Shown here: positions 32,503 to 43,150 of the stretch, one piece after another
Position numbering within the stretch: position 1 is the stretch's first letter
How the letters are laid out: every line of letters starts with the position of its first letter
Assembly (NCBI RefSeq): GCF_026914185.1
Contig: NC_070568.1
Span: 4,670,001 to 4,734,000 of the forward strand
Length of the DNA: 64,000 nucleotides
From: Puccinia triticina
Lineage: Eukaryota; Basidiomycota; Pucciniomycetes; Pucciniales; Pucciniaceae
Direction of reading: 5' to 3'
The notes under the pieces: generated by a model
Seen by the model: the letters and a program-made list of their open reading frames with translations, nothing else
Told to the model about the DNA's origin: nothing
Databases searched by the model: none
Program-made: the position numbers and the translations under genes

Positions 32503-35283
32503 ATGACCCAGGACACCCCCAGCCGAGCCCGGGCCGCCTCCGCCGCCAGCCCCCATGTTGAGTCTCACTTCCCCCCCCAAACAGCAGACAAACAGCTGAA
32601 ACAGCCCCACCCCCAGACCGCCCTCCTCCACCAGCTCACCGCCACCCCCACAGGAACCATCACCCTCGACGGCCACCAGCTCACCCCCGCCCAGCTCATC
32701 GCCGTCTCCCTCGCCCCGCCCATCCATGTCCAGCTCGACCCCGGCCGGCCCACCCGCGCCCGGATCGACGCCTCGCTCCAGTTCATGCTCGACCGGGTAA
32801 GCTGCACTAACACACACACACCCACACACCCACTGCAGACTGACCCAGAGAGACACACACAGACCGACCTGAGCACCTACGGCGTCACCACCGGCTTCGG
32901 CGCCGCAGCCACCACCCGCACCCACCGCGTCGAGGCCCTCCAGCTGTCGATCGTCGAGCATCTGCTCGCCGGGATCACCGGCCTCAACCTCCAGAAGCAC
33001 GCCCCCGCCCCCCCGCCCCACCCCTCCCAGCCCCTCAACCAGCACACCATCCCCGAGTCCCTCGTCCGCGCCGCCATCCTCATCCGCGCGAACAGCCTCG
33101 CCAGGTGCGCTGTCACACAGAGACATTCCAGATATACCTGCGCTCTGACTCTCTCTCTCTCTCATCAAGGGGCCACTCCGCCGTCCGCATCCAGCTCCTC
33201 GACGCCCTCATCAGCCTGCTCAACCTCTCCATCACCCCCATCGTCCCTCTGCGGGGCACGATCAGCGCCTCAGGCGACCTTGCCCCGGTCCGACGCCCCC
33301 CCCCCCCCTCTCCCTCCCCCTCCTCCTGCGACGCTGACCCGTGTATCTGTCTCCAGCTCGCATACGTCGCCGGGGCGATCTGCGGCCACCCAGACGTCTA
33401 TGTGATCGACCGCAGGTCAGTCCTTGCCCCTGTGCCCATCCAGCCATACACACACCCCTCATGCCGTGTGTTAAACAGCTCCGAGGAGCCCAAGATCATG
33501 AGCAGCCAGGCCTGTCTGCAAGCCCACGGCATCGCCCCCCTCGTCCTCGGCCCCAAGGAGGGCCTGGCGGTGGCCAACGGGACCGCCTTCAGTGCCGCCG
33601 CCGCCTCCCTCGCCGTCTTCCACGCCCACCTGCTCGCGACGCTTGCGCAGGCGCTGACGGCGATGAGCGTCGAGGCCCTGCTGGGCCAGATCGGCGCCTT
33701 CCATCCGTCAGTCTCCCCCCCTCCCGCCCATCACTCTGCAGGGAGCGCTGACGGCCGGTCTGCAGCTTCATCCACCAGGTCGCCAGACCCCACCACGGCC
33801 AGGTCGAGGTGGCCCGGAACATCTTCCGGCTGCTCCGGACCAGCAAGCTGCTCAACCCCGCCGACCAGCTCGCCGACCAGCTCGACCTCGAGCGCGAGAA
33901 GTCCAAGCAGATCCTGCGCCAGGACCGCTACCCCCTGCGCACATCGCCCCAGGTGCGTTGCCATCCACAAATGGAACGGTCTCGGAGAGCTGATGTGTCG
34001 CACCCGATCGCAGTGGATCGGGCCCCAGCTCGAGGACCTGCTCGTGGCCCACCAGACCATCGCCAAGGAACTCAACGTGACCACCGACAACCGTGCGTGT
34101 CCTGCCCTCCTGTCCCGAGCGTGCATGGCGCCTGACCCGTGTGTTTTGTACAGCGCTGGTCGACGTCGAGAACGGCATCCTGCACCACGGGGGCAACTTC
34201 CAGGCGACGTCGGTAGCGCTGTCGATGGAGAAGACCCGGCTGGCGATCGCGGCGCTGGGCAAGATCATGTTTGCGCAAGTGACCGAGCTGAACAAGTGCA
34301 GTCCATCCCCGCCTTCTCCCTCCCCGGGAGAGATGAGCTGACGAGGGATGTGCAGTTCGGCGATGAATAACGGGCTGCCGTCCTGTCTGAACGGCGCCGA
34401 GCCGAGCACGAACTACCACACCAAGGGGCTCGACACCGCCTGTGCGGCCTACTGCTCCGAGCTCCAGCATCTCGCGGCCCCGCTGACGACCCATGTCCAG
34501 AGCGCCGAGGGCCACAACCAGTCGATCAATTCGCTGGCGTTCATCAGCGCCCGGAAGACGCTCGAGGCCCTCGAGATCCTCAAAATGGTACATCCTCCTC
34601 CTCTTGTTGGTGGTGTTGTTGGGAATGCGATGCTGATGTTCTGTCGGGGGGGGGGGGGGGGGCAGCTGATGGCGAGCCACCTGTACTGTCTGTGCCAAGC
34701 GCTCGACCTGCGGGTGTTCGAGCAACGGCTGAAGGGCCGGCTGCCGGCGGTCTTCGGGACGACGGTGGGCGCGAGCTTCGGGGGGGAGTTGGGGCTGGCG
34801 GAGCAAGAGCGGCTGGCGGGGTTGCTGACGGAGGTGTTCTGGGAGCGGCGGCAGAGCACGGCGAGTCTGGACTCTGTGGCGCGGACGAAGACGGGGGTGG
34901 AGGCGGGGGTGTGGGAGGTGGTGCGGACGCTGGAGGCGCGGGGCCGGCCGCTCGCCGGCGTCTCCGACTGGGTGCGCGCCACGGAGGAGCGCATCGGCGC
35001 GTGCGAGGCCGCGCTCCGGGCCGAGGGGCTGGACCACCAGACCCCCGCCTACCTCGGCGGCTCCCGCCCGCTCTACCTCTTCGTCCGCGCCGCCCTCGCC
35101 ATACCCGTCCGGGTCGGCGACGTCGCTCTAGGCGCACACGGACCCACCGTCGGCGGCATGGTCGACCGCATCTTCGACGCCCTCCAGTTCGACACTCTCC
35201 CCGCGCCCGCGCCCGCCCAGCTCGTCGCCGTCCTGCGCCAGATGTTCCCCGACCCGCTTCTGTCGAACGGCGCCCCTTCGTAG
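32503..35283 (+). CDS. PAL: Phenylalanine ammonia-lyase, ten exons
   Basis: Exons: 32503-32796, 32863-33104, 33170-33287, 33357-33415, 33479-33706, 33766-33952, 34014-34092, 34154-34295, 34356-34587 and 34666-35283. Together they total 2,199 nt and encode 732 residues, the usual fungal PAL length (~700-740). The MIO prosthetic group forms from Ala-Ser-Gly at residues 212-214 in [11 protein letters not shown]. The catalytic Tyr lies at about 104 in TYGVTTGFG. Other family blocks are [47 protein letters not shown] and NNGLPSC. PAL deaminates L-phenylalanine (sometimes tyrosine) to trans-cinnamate and ammonia in the cytosol. Nine short introns (49-78 bp) include several non-GTA donors, and intron 9 ends in a 17-G tract. 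Codon third positions are almost all G or C, unlike surrounding DNA. A histidine-lyase identity is excluded by length and blocks. Confidence 0.88.
34646..34662 (+). repeat. 17-base poly(G) in PAL intron 9
   Basis: A pure G tract sits immediately before the CAG acceptor of exon 10. Confidence 0.9.
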
Positions 35284-35834
35284 ACCTTCCTGCTTGCTCC
35301 CCCATATGCACCGTTTCCCTGCTTCCCAGACACTTGCTCCACTCTATTCATCCGCCCTGATTTCCATGCGCGTGTTATGCTAGCCATTCTTGTCCTCTTG
35401 TAGCCTGTTCCTGCCCGCCTCATCCCCTGCTTGTCGTCCAGCCCCGGCCATAACCGCGCCCGATCGACCCGTGAACCCCGTGTACATGTGTCTTTGAGCT
35501 ACGGTTGACAATCGGGCCGGGCGTCCAACAGGCTGCCCATGCCCGGGTTTGGGCCGGGGGCGGCCAGTGCTGTTGCGCAAATATTGAGCTTTGGCCCGGC
35601 CTGTGAAAGGCGCTAAGCGGCCCGGGCTTTGCCTTGCTCATCTGGTCCGCCCAGACGCTTAACTTATGTGTGCCGTCCCGGAATATCTGCATGACTCATC
35701 GGTCACAGCAGCGCTGAGAAATTCCCGCATTTCTTCAAGGAGGTGGCTGTCCTCGATTGATCTCCAATGGACTCTCCGGTCTCTGCCACATCCAAACCAC
35801 TGTGAGATTACGGCCCCCAGACCCGCAGCAACAC
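35284..35834. other. PAL 3' flank and a hAT-like GC-rich terminus
   Basis: At about 35500-35660, TACGGTTGACAATCGGGCC is followed by repeated GGCCCGGG motifs. It resembles the hAT-like end at 45888-45901 (TTGTCAACCCTA when read from the other side). No second end was found. Confidence 0.4.
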
Positions 35835-36235
35835 CTGAGTAGCTGGCATATTCCCTCCTTGAAGGATCGTCCCCGCGCGCGCGGGGGACATCCTCCAAGG
35901 GTGTGTTACACCCAACCAGCGGCATGCCAGACTTGCCAAACATGGCAGTTCGGCTGCCATGCCTCGCCCGACTTGACGCTCGGATTTTGACGAAGTCGGA
36001 ATCCGACAACATCCCACCTCTCAGCCACCCCAACCAGCCCTTAGGTTAGGTCCTGGGTTAGGTCCTGGGGGGATATGAAAAAATGTTGACAAGAGGAACA
36101 AAGTCAATCGACTTTTGGATTGACTGTAAATAGCAGCCAAACTGCCATGTTTGGCAAGTTTGTTGGGTGTAACACACCCTTGAAGGATGTCCCCCGCGCG
36201 CGCGGGAACGATCCTTCAAGGAGGGAATATGCGGA
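35835..36235. repeat. Inverted pair of self-complementary repeats
   Basis: Positions ~35838-35965 and ~36128-36235 are inverted copies. Each contains the palindrome CCTTGAAGGAT, then CCCCGCGCGCGCGGGG (or a close variant), then ATCCTCCAAGG, followed by TGTGTTACACCCAAC and GCCAAACATGGCAG. The pair can form a large stem with cruciform branches. Probably a foldback element; no duplication identified. Confidence 0.65.
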
Positions 36236-36242
36236 CCGGTTG

Positions 36243-36915
36243 GGTGCGCAGCAACCGTCAAGGAAGCCAGCGCGGCTCCCAGACCAAAGCCCGCAGCGAC
36301 CCGTGAGGAAGCTCGCGCGGCTAGAACCATGCCCAAACCCAGCTGCACAAGGAGGTAAGCCCCCTCTGGCAGTCCAGAACCACAAAGCCAACCCTAACCC
36401 AGACAGCCGCTGACGAGCTTGACTCTGATGCTTGCAGATGCCAGAACCTTGACGGGCAGTGCAGCAGATAGACAACAGCCGGAACACGCCTCCGGGTAAG
36501 TCAGCAGGAAAAAGAAGAGATCAAAGTTGGAGCGCACGCTAACCTACTTTATCTCACCAGAACCCTTGCCAATCGTATCACAGACCAGACCAGAACAACC
36601 CTCCTCAAGAGGAAAAGGTGCACTCCAACTTGGATCTCTTCTTTTTCCTGCTGACTTACCTGGAGGCGTGTTCCGGCTGTTGTCTATCTGTTGCACTGAC
36701 CGTTAAGGTTCTGGCATCTGCAAGCATCAGAGTCAAGCTCGTCAGAGGCTGTCTGGGTTAGGGTTGGCTTTTTGGTTCTGGACTGCCAGAGGGGGCTTAC
36801 CTCGTTGTGCAGCTGGGTTTGGGTTTGGTTCTAGCCGCGCCAGCTTCCTCAAGGGTCGCTGCAGGCTTTGGTCTGGGAACCGCGCTGGCTTCCTTGACGG
36901 TTGCTGCGGGTCTGG
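36243..36915. repeat. Inverted duplication of an intron-containing gene fragment
   Basis: Left arm 36243-36540 and right arm 36615-36915 are inverted copies (few percent difference) around a ~75 bp spacer. Within each arm GAGGTAAGC, TGCTTGCAG and CCGGGTAAGTCAGC or its variant look like splice sites around a ~60 bp exon-like block. The arms therefore look like a duplicated piece of a host or element gene rather than a plain MITE. Gene identity unknown. Confidence 0.65.
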
Positions 36916-37142
36916 GTCCGTGATCTCACAGCCACACGTCCAGGGGCCGTCGAGCCCAAAAACAAAAGCCAATGAGGCGTCTTTCCTCCAACACATGAAT
37001 GACACCACAGACAGAAGCCAGTCCAATGCACTGGGTGCCAAATCAGACCTCTACCTTGAGGAGAGGAACGTCGGCATGACCAGCAACAAAGATTTTGATA
37101 TCCTGGTCAGCTACTAAGTGCCCTAATCCGGGCTAACTTGGT
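36916..37142. other. No recognised gene
   Basis: Short spacer between the inverted duplication and the CAGCGC element; nothing recognised. Confidence 0.4.
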
Positions 37143-37150
37143 GCCAAATG

Positions 37151-37300
37151 CGGATGCTCTTAGAGCGCTGGGCTAACACTGAATTCAGCGGGTCGCTGCG
37201 GACGCCTGCTGTTGATCAGCATTAGCACAGCGCCGCTGAAAGGCGCTAAAGCTGAAAATCAGTGCAGCGCAGCGGAAAGTCAGCATCAGCGCTGTGGTGT
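37151..37300. mobile_element. CAGCGC-motif MITE with 8 bp duplication
   Basis: The 150 bp body is saturated with AGCGC, CAGCG and GCTGA motifs. It is flanked on both sides by GCCAAATG (37143-37150 and 37301-37308), a perfect 8 bp duplication, suggesting hAT-type insertion. Terminal inverted repeats are weak. A related motif-rich stretch is at 38540-38635. Confidence 0.6.
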
Positions 37301-37558
37301 GCCAAATGTGTTTCAAGTATCAAATCACATAAAGTCGCAGTTTACTATTGAGAAGGAGACATATTTCCAGATGTATTATTGCATAATTGGATTCTACAGG
37401 CCATTTAACCCCTAGTCACTCACTGGAACCACTAGGCTAGCTGCACTCAGTCAAAAGTTACTAGTATTATACTGTGTTCATAAGCATAATTACATACTGT
37501 AGGGATATTTTGATAGTACATAGTATAGAATTAGACTCAAGGACATATTTGTAGTGTA

Positions 37559-38472
37559 TGTAGTGGCATGGTTTGGCTCTGCCCATGGCATGGTTCCACC
37601 TGTGGACACCTCCAGGGTTGTTGTTTGGCTCCACCCACGTACCACAGCATGGCTCTACCTGTGGACACCTCCATAATTGTGTAGGCTCAGACACCACCAC
37701 GTGGACACCACCACCACAACCACGTGGACACCATATGGGCACCATCACCGCAACCGCGTGGATACCATCACCACACGGACACCTGTATGGTGGTCACACC
37801 AGCAAAAATCCCTCACAAGGATCCCCACCAGCAAAAATTGCTCACATCTTACTATAAAAGGAGGAGATTTTCCCTCCTCAGTTTTCGGCATGCCACTCAG
37901 GCAATCCTAACCAGAACACACATCTCACTCAGAGTTACAAGTCACATCCACATAAAATCCAGTAGTGTGATCTCGATCAAGTTGCCCATCAAAATCTTTC
38001 ATGCCTCAGAGGATGTATAAGTAGTCAAGCAGCCAGCATCACCCCTTGTGCTCTTAACAAGTCAAAGTGATCTTAACCCATTGTGCTCTTAACTGAAGGT
38101 TAAGGAAGAGGGCAAAGACACTTTGAATAGTTCACATATAACATCAGTTCTCTCAGAAGTTTTGCATCAGTTTATCTCCGCTTTCAATCACAAAACATAT
38201 AAAACCATATAAAACATATCACACGTTAAGACTCATTTCCATTATCTGACTCAAGGCTGCTGTAAACCACTCCAACTCCATTTCCCATACAACATCATCC
38301 ACTTTCTGCTGAATTCAAGTTTGATCTAGGTCTGATAAGAGACTGCTGCGCATAGTTTCTCTATCATTAGTTTGCCACAACAATAAATAAATTTGTTGTG
38401 ATAGCTCTTGTGTAGTATCATAGAGGGGCAGGTCTTTCAAACCACCTGTAACAGTTGTAATAGCTTCTTACA
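37559..38472 (+). mobile_element. Gypsy-type LTR (boundaries approximate)
   Basis: It starts near TGTAGTGGCATGG and ends near TTCTTACA. It has a TATA-like CTATAAAAGGAGG at 37851-37863. Its 3' part shows the same ordered blocks (TAGTAT..ATAGA.GGGCAG, then TCTTACA) as the solo LTR ending at 53432. The U3 has GTGGACACC repeats. No target duplication found. Confidence 0.45.
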
Positions 38473-38539
38473 TCTTTGAAATATTGTAACTGGTATTTCC
38501 CCCTTGCAGAACTGCCACCTGTCCCAAAGGAGTTCTCAC

Positions 38540-38635
38540 AGCGCGCTGATTTTGCTGCGCCCTATTCAAAATCAGCGCGCTGACGCTGATTAAGCGGTCA
38601 ATCAGCGGTCATTCTACTGCGCTGCCGCTCTGAAG
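38540..38635. repeat. Second CAGCGC/GCTGAT motif cluster
   Basis: Repeated CAGCGCGCTGA, GCGCTGACGCTGATTA and TCAGCGGTCA motifs, same style as 37151-37300, directly upstream of the integrase remnant. Confidence 0.55.
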
Positions 38636-39349
38636 CATTGCTTGAGCATGTTATAACTCCATTTGGTCTACCAAAAGAGTTTTTGACTGACTGTGGCGCA
38701 AATTTCCTTGCCGGAGGCTTAACCAGCTTCCTGGATGCTGGGAAAATAAAAAAACTCAACACCTCAGGTTATTACCCTAGGACTAATAGTAAATGTGAGC
38801 GTTTCAACGGCATCTTAGAAGCCGCAATGTTCCAACTCAACAAGACGGATGACTCGTCGAAATGGGAAGACTATCTTCCAGCTGCACTGTACTCCACTTG
38901 AATCCATGGGAGTGACAGCAGCAAATACTCACCTTTCAAATTGACTTATGGTATTAAACCCCGGCTCCCTTCTGACCCGGAAGCATTCACAGCCGGTGAA
39001 GCAATACTACCTGGCAAAGACAAGCTTTGGGCTTGCATTGCAGACTTAACAAGGCGAAGCCATGGGGCACATGGCCATCCGGGCTGAGCGTAATAAGACT
39101 GCTTTTGATAGCAAAACTAAGTTTGCACGCAACCTCAAGCGATTTGTTGTGAGAAAGGCTGTTAAACTCCGCAATGAATTTCAAATTAAAGGCAAAGCAA
39201 AATTTTTTGGGCCTTTCAAGATCAAGAAAGTGCTTGATACCAATGTTTATATTTTGGTTGATCAGAACGGGGATGGCTATGCCCGACATGTCAATGGCAA
39301 TCATCTCCGGCCTGTTGTGACTCTGTGTGCCATGCATCAGATGACTTAG
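38636..39349 (+). pseudogene. Gypsy integrase C-terminal half, broken
   Basis: The first frame (to 38900) reads PFGLPKEFLTDCGANF (second catalytic Asp of the integrase core) and TNSKCERFNG (catalytic Glu), then PAALYST before a TAG stop. Reading beyond the stop continues with SPFKLTYG, a standard post-core block. After a frameshift the frame 39062-39349 carries the chromodomain-proximal linker-like region ending NGNHLRPVV. It lacks protease, reverse transcriptase and the zinc-binding part, so it is a dead remnant. A tRNA-like sequence overlaps its last codons. Confidence 0.75.
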
Positions 39350-39409
39350 CTCAGCAGTAGAGCAGGTCTGTACCTGACTGTGACATGGGTTTGACTCCCA
39401 TAGTCTTCA
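39340..39409 (+). tRNA. tRNA-like sequence, copy 1 (probably not functional)
   Basis: The 70-base stretch folds like a tRNA: acceptor GATGACT with AGTCTTC (one mismatch), D arm GCTC-AGCAGTA-GAGC, and T arm ATGGG-TTTGACT-CCCAT, with A-box (TAGCTCAGCAGTAGAGC) and B-box-like sequence. The anticodon arm is irregular (a CAGGT...ACCTG stem takes over) and no anticodon can be assigned. It overlaps the 3' end of the Gypsy integrase frame. Probably tRNA-derived. Confidence 0.4.
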
Positions 39410-39912
39410 CTATCTTTTCCTGTCTCTTTAGGTTATGAGCCCAGCGCTAGCTCCTAGCACAAGCTTTAGTCCCCCCGCTAGCCACAGGGGGAGCAGCTGC
39501 ATACTTAGATGACCCTAGCTTAACTAAGCCTCTCAAACGGAGGGTCCGGGGGACCCCGCCCGGAGGGCTCTCCGCAGGAGAGGCTTACACCTAATGTCTG
39601 AAGTCTGGCAGGGAAAGGAAGGATATTCAACCACAAAGCCACTAAATAATTATTTAAAAATCAGCAAAATATGTACAAAAGAAACTGAATAGATAGTTTC
39701 ATTGGCAATGCTGATGCGCACCCTCACCCAAAATTTTGAGCAAAAAGCTCCAAAACTGATTGAAGGAATCCGTCTTGAAGGTCAAAGGAATCCTGAAGGA
39801 TATTACATTGCTCTGAAGATCCACTTTTGGATTTTCTGATAATATGCACAATTGAGTTTCCTATCTGCAACAAAATGCAACACTACATGTGTACACGAGG
39901 GGTGATTTTGGT
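39410..39912. other. GC-rich hairpin and spacer
   Basis: 39455-39600 has several small hairpins (for example GCTAGC.. and CTCTCCGCAGGAGAG). It possibly belongs to the 3' end of the Gypsy element. No gene seen. Confidence 0.35.
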
Positions 39913-40986
39913 GCACTCTCCAGAGAGTGCCATACCATACCCTTTTTCTGGAACTGTGCTGGATGCTTTTGGTGAAATTAGTGTAAGAAATGATGAAAAA
40001 TGCTTGAACTCATCCACAACTGTTCTGAAACTGATCCTGGATTCATCCATAAATCATCAAGAATTCATGCAGAACTCAACTGGAACTCAATCAGAACACA
40101 GCTGAAACAACCAAGACACACTGGCCACAATTAAATCATAACTCAATTTGACCTGTTTGTTGATTGTGATGATTTCTTGGGATTCAATTCATATTATTCA
40201 CATGCTCATGAAGGTGTTCACTGTTTTCACTTTGCTAATTTCTCCCTCATGTGCGCGTGTAAAATGTTGTTACAAATTGTAGGCTGGGCCTCTTTCAGAT
40301 CAACAACACATACACACCGGTTAGAATGATGTGAAAGGCCCACCTGAATTGTCATATTTCCCTAAATAAAAGCAGGTATCATCTATAATTGAGCCAAAAA
40401 AGGATGAAAATAGGGTGAAAGTATGTGTCAAGTCAAGCTTGGAGTTTTGTTGTACCAGATTTTAGCTAGACAACCTGGATTCTTAACACATATAAGATTG
40501 TGATTTGTTTTTATGGTTTTTTGTTTTTCAATGTCTCCATGCACATGCATGTGAGCTGTTTTCCATTTTTACAATGTCAACTTTGTGTACGCGCGTACAT
40601 TGTGGTGACAGATCACCAGAGGGGCCTTTCACAGCTCCATGACAATTAGAAACTGGTCAGAAAGCCATTAAAGCCGCAGCTAGTCACATTTATGTTGTGT
40701 GAAACCCCTTGCACATAGAGAAATTGATCAACATAAATTCACCATAAATGATTGATAATTGGGCATTGAGTAAATATCATTTCATTATAGGTTGTAATTG
40801 AGTTATCCTTAAGGAATGAAACAGTTCTACACAACATTGCATGAGGTCCTGTGATACTTCCTCATAAATTATGAAAGACTTCCCATTGACTTCTGAATAA
40901 TTTATCAATCATTTCCTAATACACATCTAACTGACATCAGACCCAGAACAACATAAAATTACAGTCAGGCACTCTCTGGAGAGTGC
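39913..40986. mobile_element. Candidate element bounded by palindromic 18 bp repeats
   Basis: GCACTCTCCAGAGAGTGC (39913-39930) and GCACTCTCTGGAGAGTGC (40969-40986) are each self-complementary and mirror one another. The AT-rich interior has weak further inverted similarity around 40250-40380 and 40530-40640 (AAAGGCCC blocks). No transposase and no duplication; assignment is tentative. Confidence 0.4.
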
Positions 40987-41423
40987 GTCAAATCCTCCCC
41001 TGGTGGTAGGATCTGTGGGTTTGCGGATTCAGGATCCACCAGGCATGATGGTTGCGCATCCTTAGTTTACATTTCTTCATGTTTTTTTATTTTTAAAACA
41101 TTAGTACAGTGCAAATGGTTTGGATTGAGGAGATGAGACTGGCGCCAAATGAAAGCTGAGGTCCAGAAGTATCTTTTGGCTCTGGGGTAGGTCCACAGGA
41201 CCTGAGGGGGAGGCTGGCTGAGACTTAATATTTTCCCTCCAGCCATTTGTGATTTCTTTCCCAGCCAAAATTTTGACATTATGTGCAAGTCCCTCCCTGC
41301 AGCGGCCAGCCACAGCAAGCCTCCCACCAGGGGGCACTTGTGTTAAGTTAGTAGATGACCTAGCCCGGGGGCTCTGATGCTTGGCGTAGGCGGGGGTGTT
41401 GTGACTCTGTACGCCATGCATCA
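40987..41423. other. No recognised gene
   Basis: No domain seen. The last ~25 bp match the end of the integrase frame at 39320-39340, so retroelement sequence resumes near 41400. Confidence 0.35.
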
Positions 41424-41493
41424 GATGACTTAGCTCAGCGGTAGAGCAGGTCTGTACCTGACTGTGACATGGTTTCAACTCCCATAGTTGTCA
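41424..41493 (+). tRNA. tRNA-like sequence, copy 2 (probably not functional)
   Basis: Acceptor GATGACT pairs fully with AGTTGTC (two G-U pairs). The D arm is GCTC-AGCGGTA-GAGC; the T arm is ATGG-TTTCAACT-CCCAT with one base lost. Flanking sequence on both sides matches copy 1 (TGTGACTCTGT..CCATGCATCA before, TCACTATCTTTTCCTGTCTC after), so it was carried with retroelement sequence. The anticodon arm is again irregular. Confidence 0.4.
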
Positions 41494-42009
41494 CTATCTT
41501 TTCCTGTCTCTTTACAGCCGGTCTCCCTCCGATCTCTCATCCCAAACAACTCAACACCACCCGCCATCCTCCTCAAATCCAAGCAGGCCGCGGTCCGAGT
41601 AGAGAATAACCTGATCAAATGGGCAAAAACCATTGCCAAACTCCCTGCTCCAAAGCCCCGCCTCAAGATAGTTGGCCGTTTCAAAGGAGGGGGGGAGAGG
41701 TCAAAGCCCAGGGTGGTATTGATGGCTAGACCTAATTATTGTCCACCTCACGTTTGGCTATATTGGATCTCTTCAGTTCACCAATCCTAAGGTTGGTACA
41801 GGTTTTGGGCACGACATTGAACCTGTTACAGGGGGCCCGGGGAACTGCTGGCCAAAATTTGTACCAGTCACAGAACTGGTGAATATAAAGGGGGTCAGAA
41901 GGCCAGTGGAGTTGGTTGCCTCTTGTAGCTTAGGCTTGGAGGGGGTCAGAAGGCCAGTGGAGTTGGTCGCCTCTTGTAGAGTTTCATTTTTTGACATTTT
42001 TGCAAAAAT
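41494..42009 (+). other. Retroelement-like frame and 51 bp direct repeat
   Basis: 41513-41790 is open (LIKWAKTIAKLPAPKPRLKI region) with no stop after the tRNA-like sequence and may be a C-terminal Gypsy extension, but no domain confirms it. At 41891-41979 the sequence GGGGTCAGAAGGCCAGTGGA is repeated with a 51 bp period. Confidence 0.35.
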
Positions 42010-42180
42010 TACATGTATGACTACCTTTTGGTATTTTCAATTTCAACTTCCAACTACCAAGATGCGCCCGGGTCAGTTTTTGGTCCGCAAGACCCGGGTG
42101 CAACGTCAGGGAGCGGTCCTCCCGACTCAAATGGTGTTTGGTAGTCGGAAATCAAAAAATAGGTAGTTGATTAATCAAGA
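42010..42180 (-). repeat. Diverged outer module of the palindrome family
   Basis: On the minus strand the order of blocks follows 16101-16290: GAGTCGGGAGGACCGC, then GACGT, CCCGGGTC, a CTGACCCGGGCGCAT block and a GTAGTTGGAA-like end. Sequence identity is low but the arrangement is the same. Tandem units are absent. Confidence 0.4.
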
Positions 42181-42339
42181 CCCAAAAAATATAACCCCAT
42201 CACTCAAAACAAAACAATAATCCTAAAATGGTACATAGAAAACTATCACTCAAAAGTGTTATGATTTTATGCTTTGAAAAATTTATGATTTCAACTCTGA
42301 ACCCCCTTGGACAAGTTGTAACCCTCCGCACGCATCCCA

Positions 42340-42780
42340 CACAACTCAGGGCTGCCCTCATGGCGCGCCCCAGCCGGCTCGAAGGCTCCGATGGGGCCTG
42401 TCTAGGCCTACGCCTCGCCAGGGCGGCGGTACAGCCGTAGAGGCATGGTGCCGACCCCCGAGCGTCGCCGGGACCAATCCTGATGCCCAGACGCCATCAA
42501 GACCGGCGGGTCAGCCGGGCGGCAAGCCCCACGCCATGACGGACAGGCGCCCCCCCCCCCCCCCCTGCCGGGACGTCGCGATGGTACCAGATCATGGAGG
42601 CGTTCCAATGGCGCCCAGGCCGATGGCAACACCGTGTCGCACCTGAGGGCGCCACCAAAACAGGTGGCGACCTCGTGCATGACAGGGTGGCGCCACCATG
42701 ACTATGGGTCCTCCTGACGCCCTGTGCCGCCCCTGTGGCGCATTCACTGCTGGTACGCCGTCTGGGCGACTTTTCCCAAT
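42340..42780. repeat. GGCGCC-motif element, copy 1
   Basis: Dense GGCGCCA, TGGCG and CGCCA motifs with a poly(C) run. The end GTGGCGCATTCACTGCTGGT followed by ACGCC(G/A)TCT and CTTTTCCCAAT is shared with 63475-63770. Confidence 0.6.
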
Positions 42781-42790
42781 TTGTCCTTAG

Positions 42791-43150
42791 AACTTCAACT
42801 GGGGTTGCCTGCTGACAGCGGTGGCGCAACTCCTCCGAGGCGCAATTGCATGGTGATCCGGGACAGGTTACCTCCATGTAGTCACGCTAGCGTCTGTATG
42901 GCTGGTGCGCCCACAAGGTGCACCGTGAACCACTTCCGTCCAACAATGAACCTCTCTAGTGCGGGTTTTCCATAAAACCTCACTGATAATTATGCTCCCA
43001 ATCTGTTACCATTCCCGCCACTAATTGAGATCACTTATCCATCCAGACTACTAGCCGGCGTCTTCAGCTTCAACCCAAACCATTTCGTCTCTTGCTCCCT
43101 GAAATAAACATCTTACGCATTACTCCTCATCAGTTACTTCCAACCCAGAC
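42791..43150. other. Upstream region of small secreted protein gene
   Basis: No other gene recognised. This presumably contains the promoter; no clear TATA box was picked out. Confidence 0.35.

Noticed and set aside
32137..33168. 343-codon minus-strand frame opposite PAL exons
   Set aside because: It is a shadow of GC-rich third positions in PAL exons; Gly-rich low complexity, no domain.
32503..35283. Bacterial contamination or recent bacterial transfer of the GC-rich genes
   Set aside because: PAL, FYVE and Mid1 genes all have short spliceosomal introns and fungal family features.
39340..41493. Two functional tRNA genes
   Set aside because: The anticodon arm cannot fold normally, no anticodon can be assigned, and both copies sit inside matching retroelement sequence.
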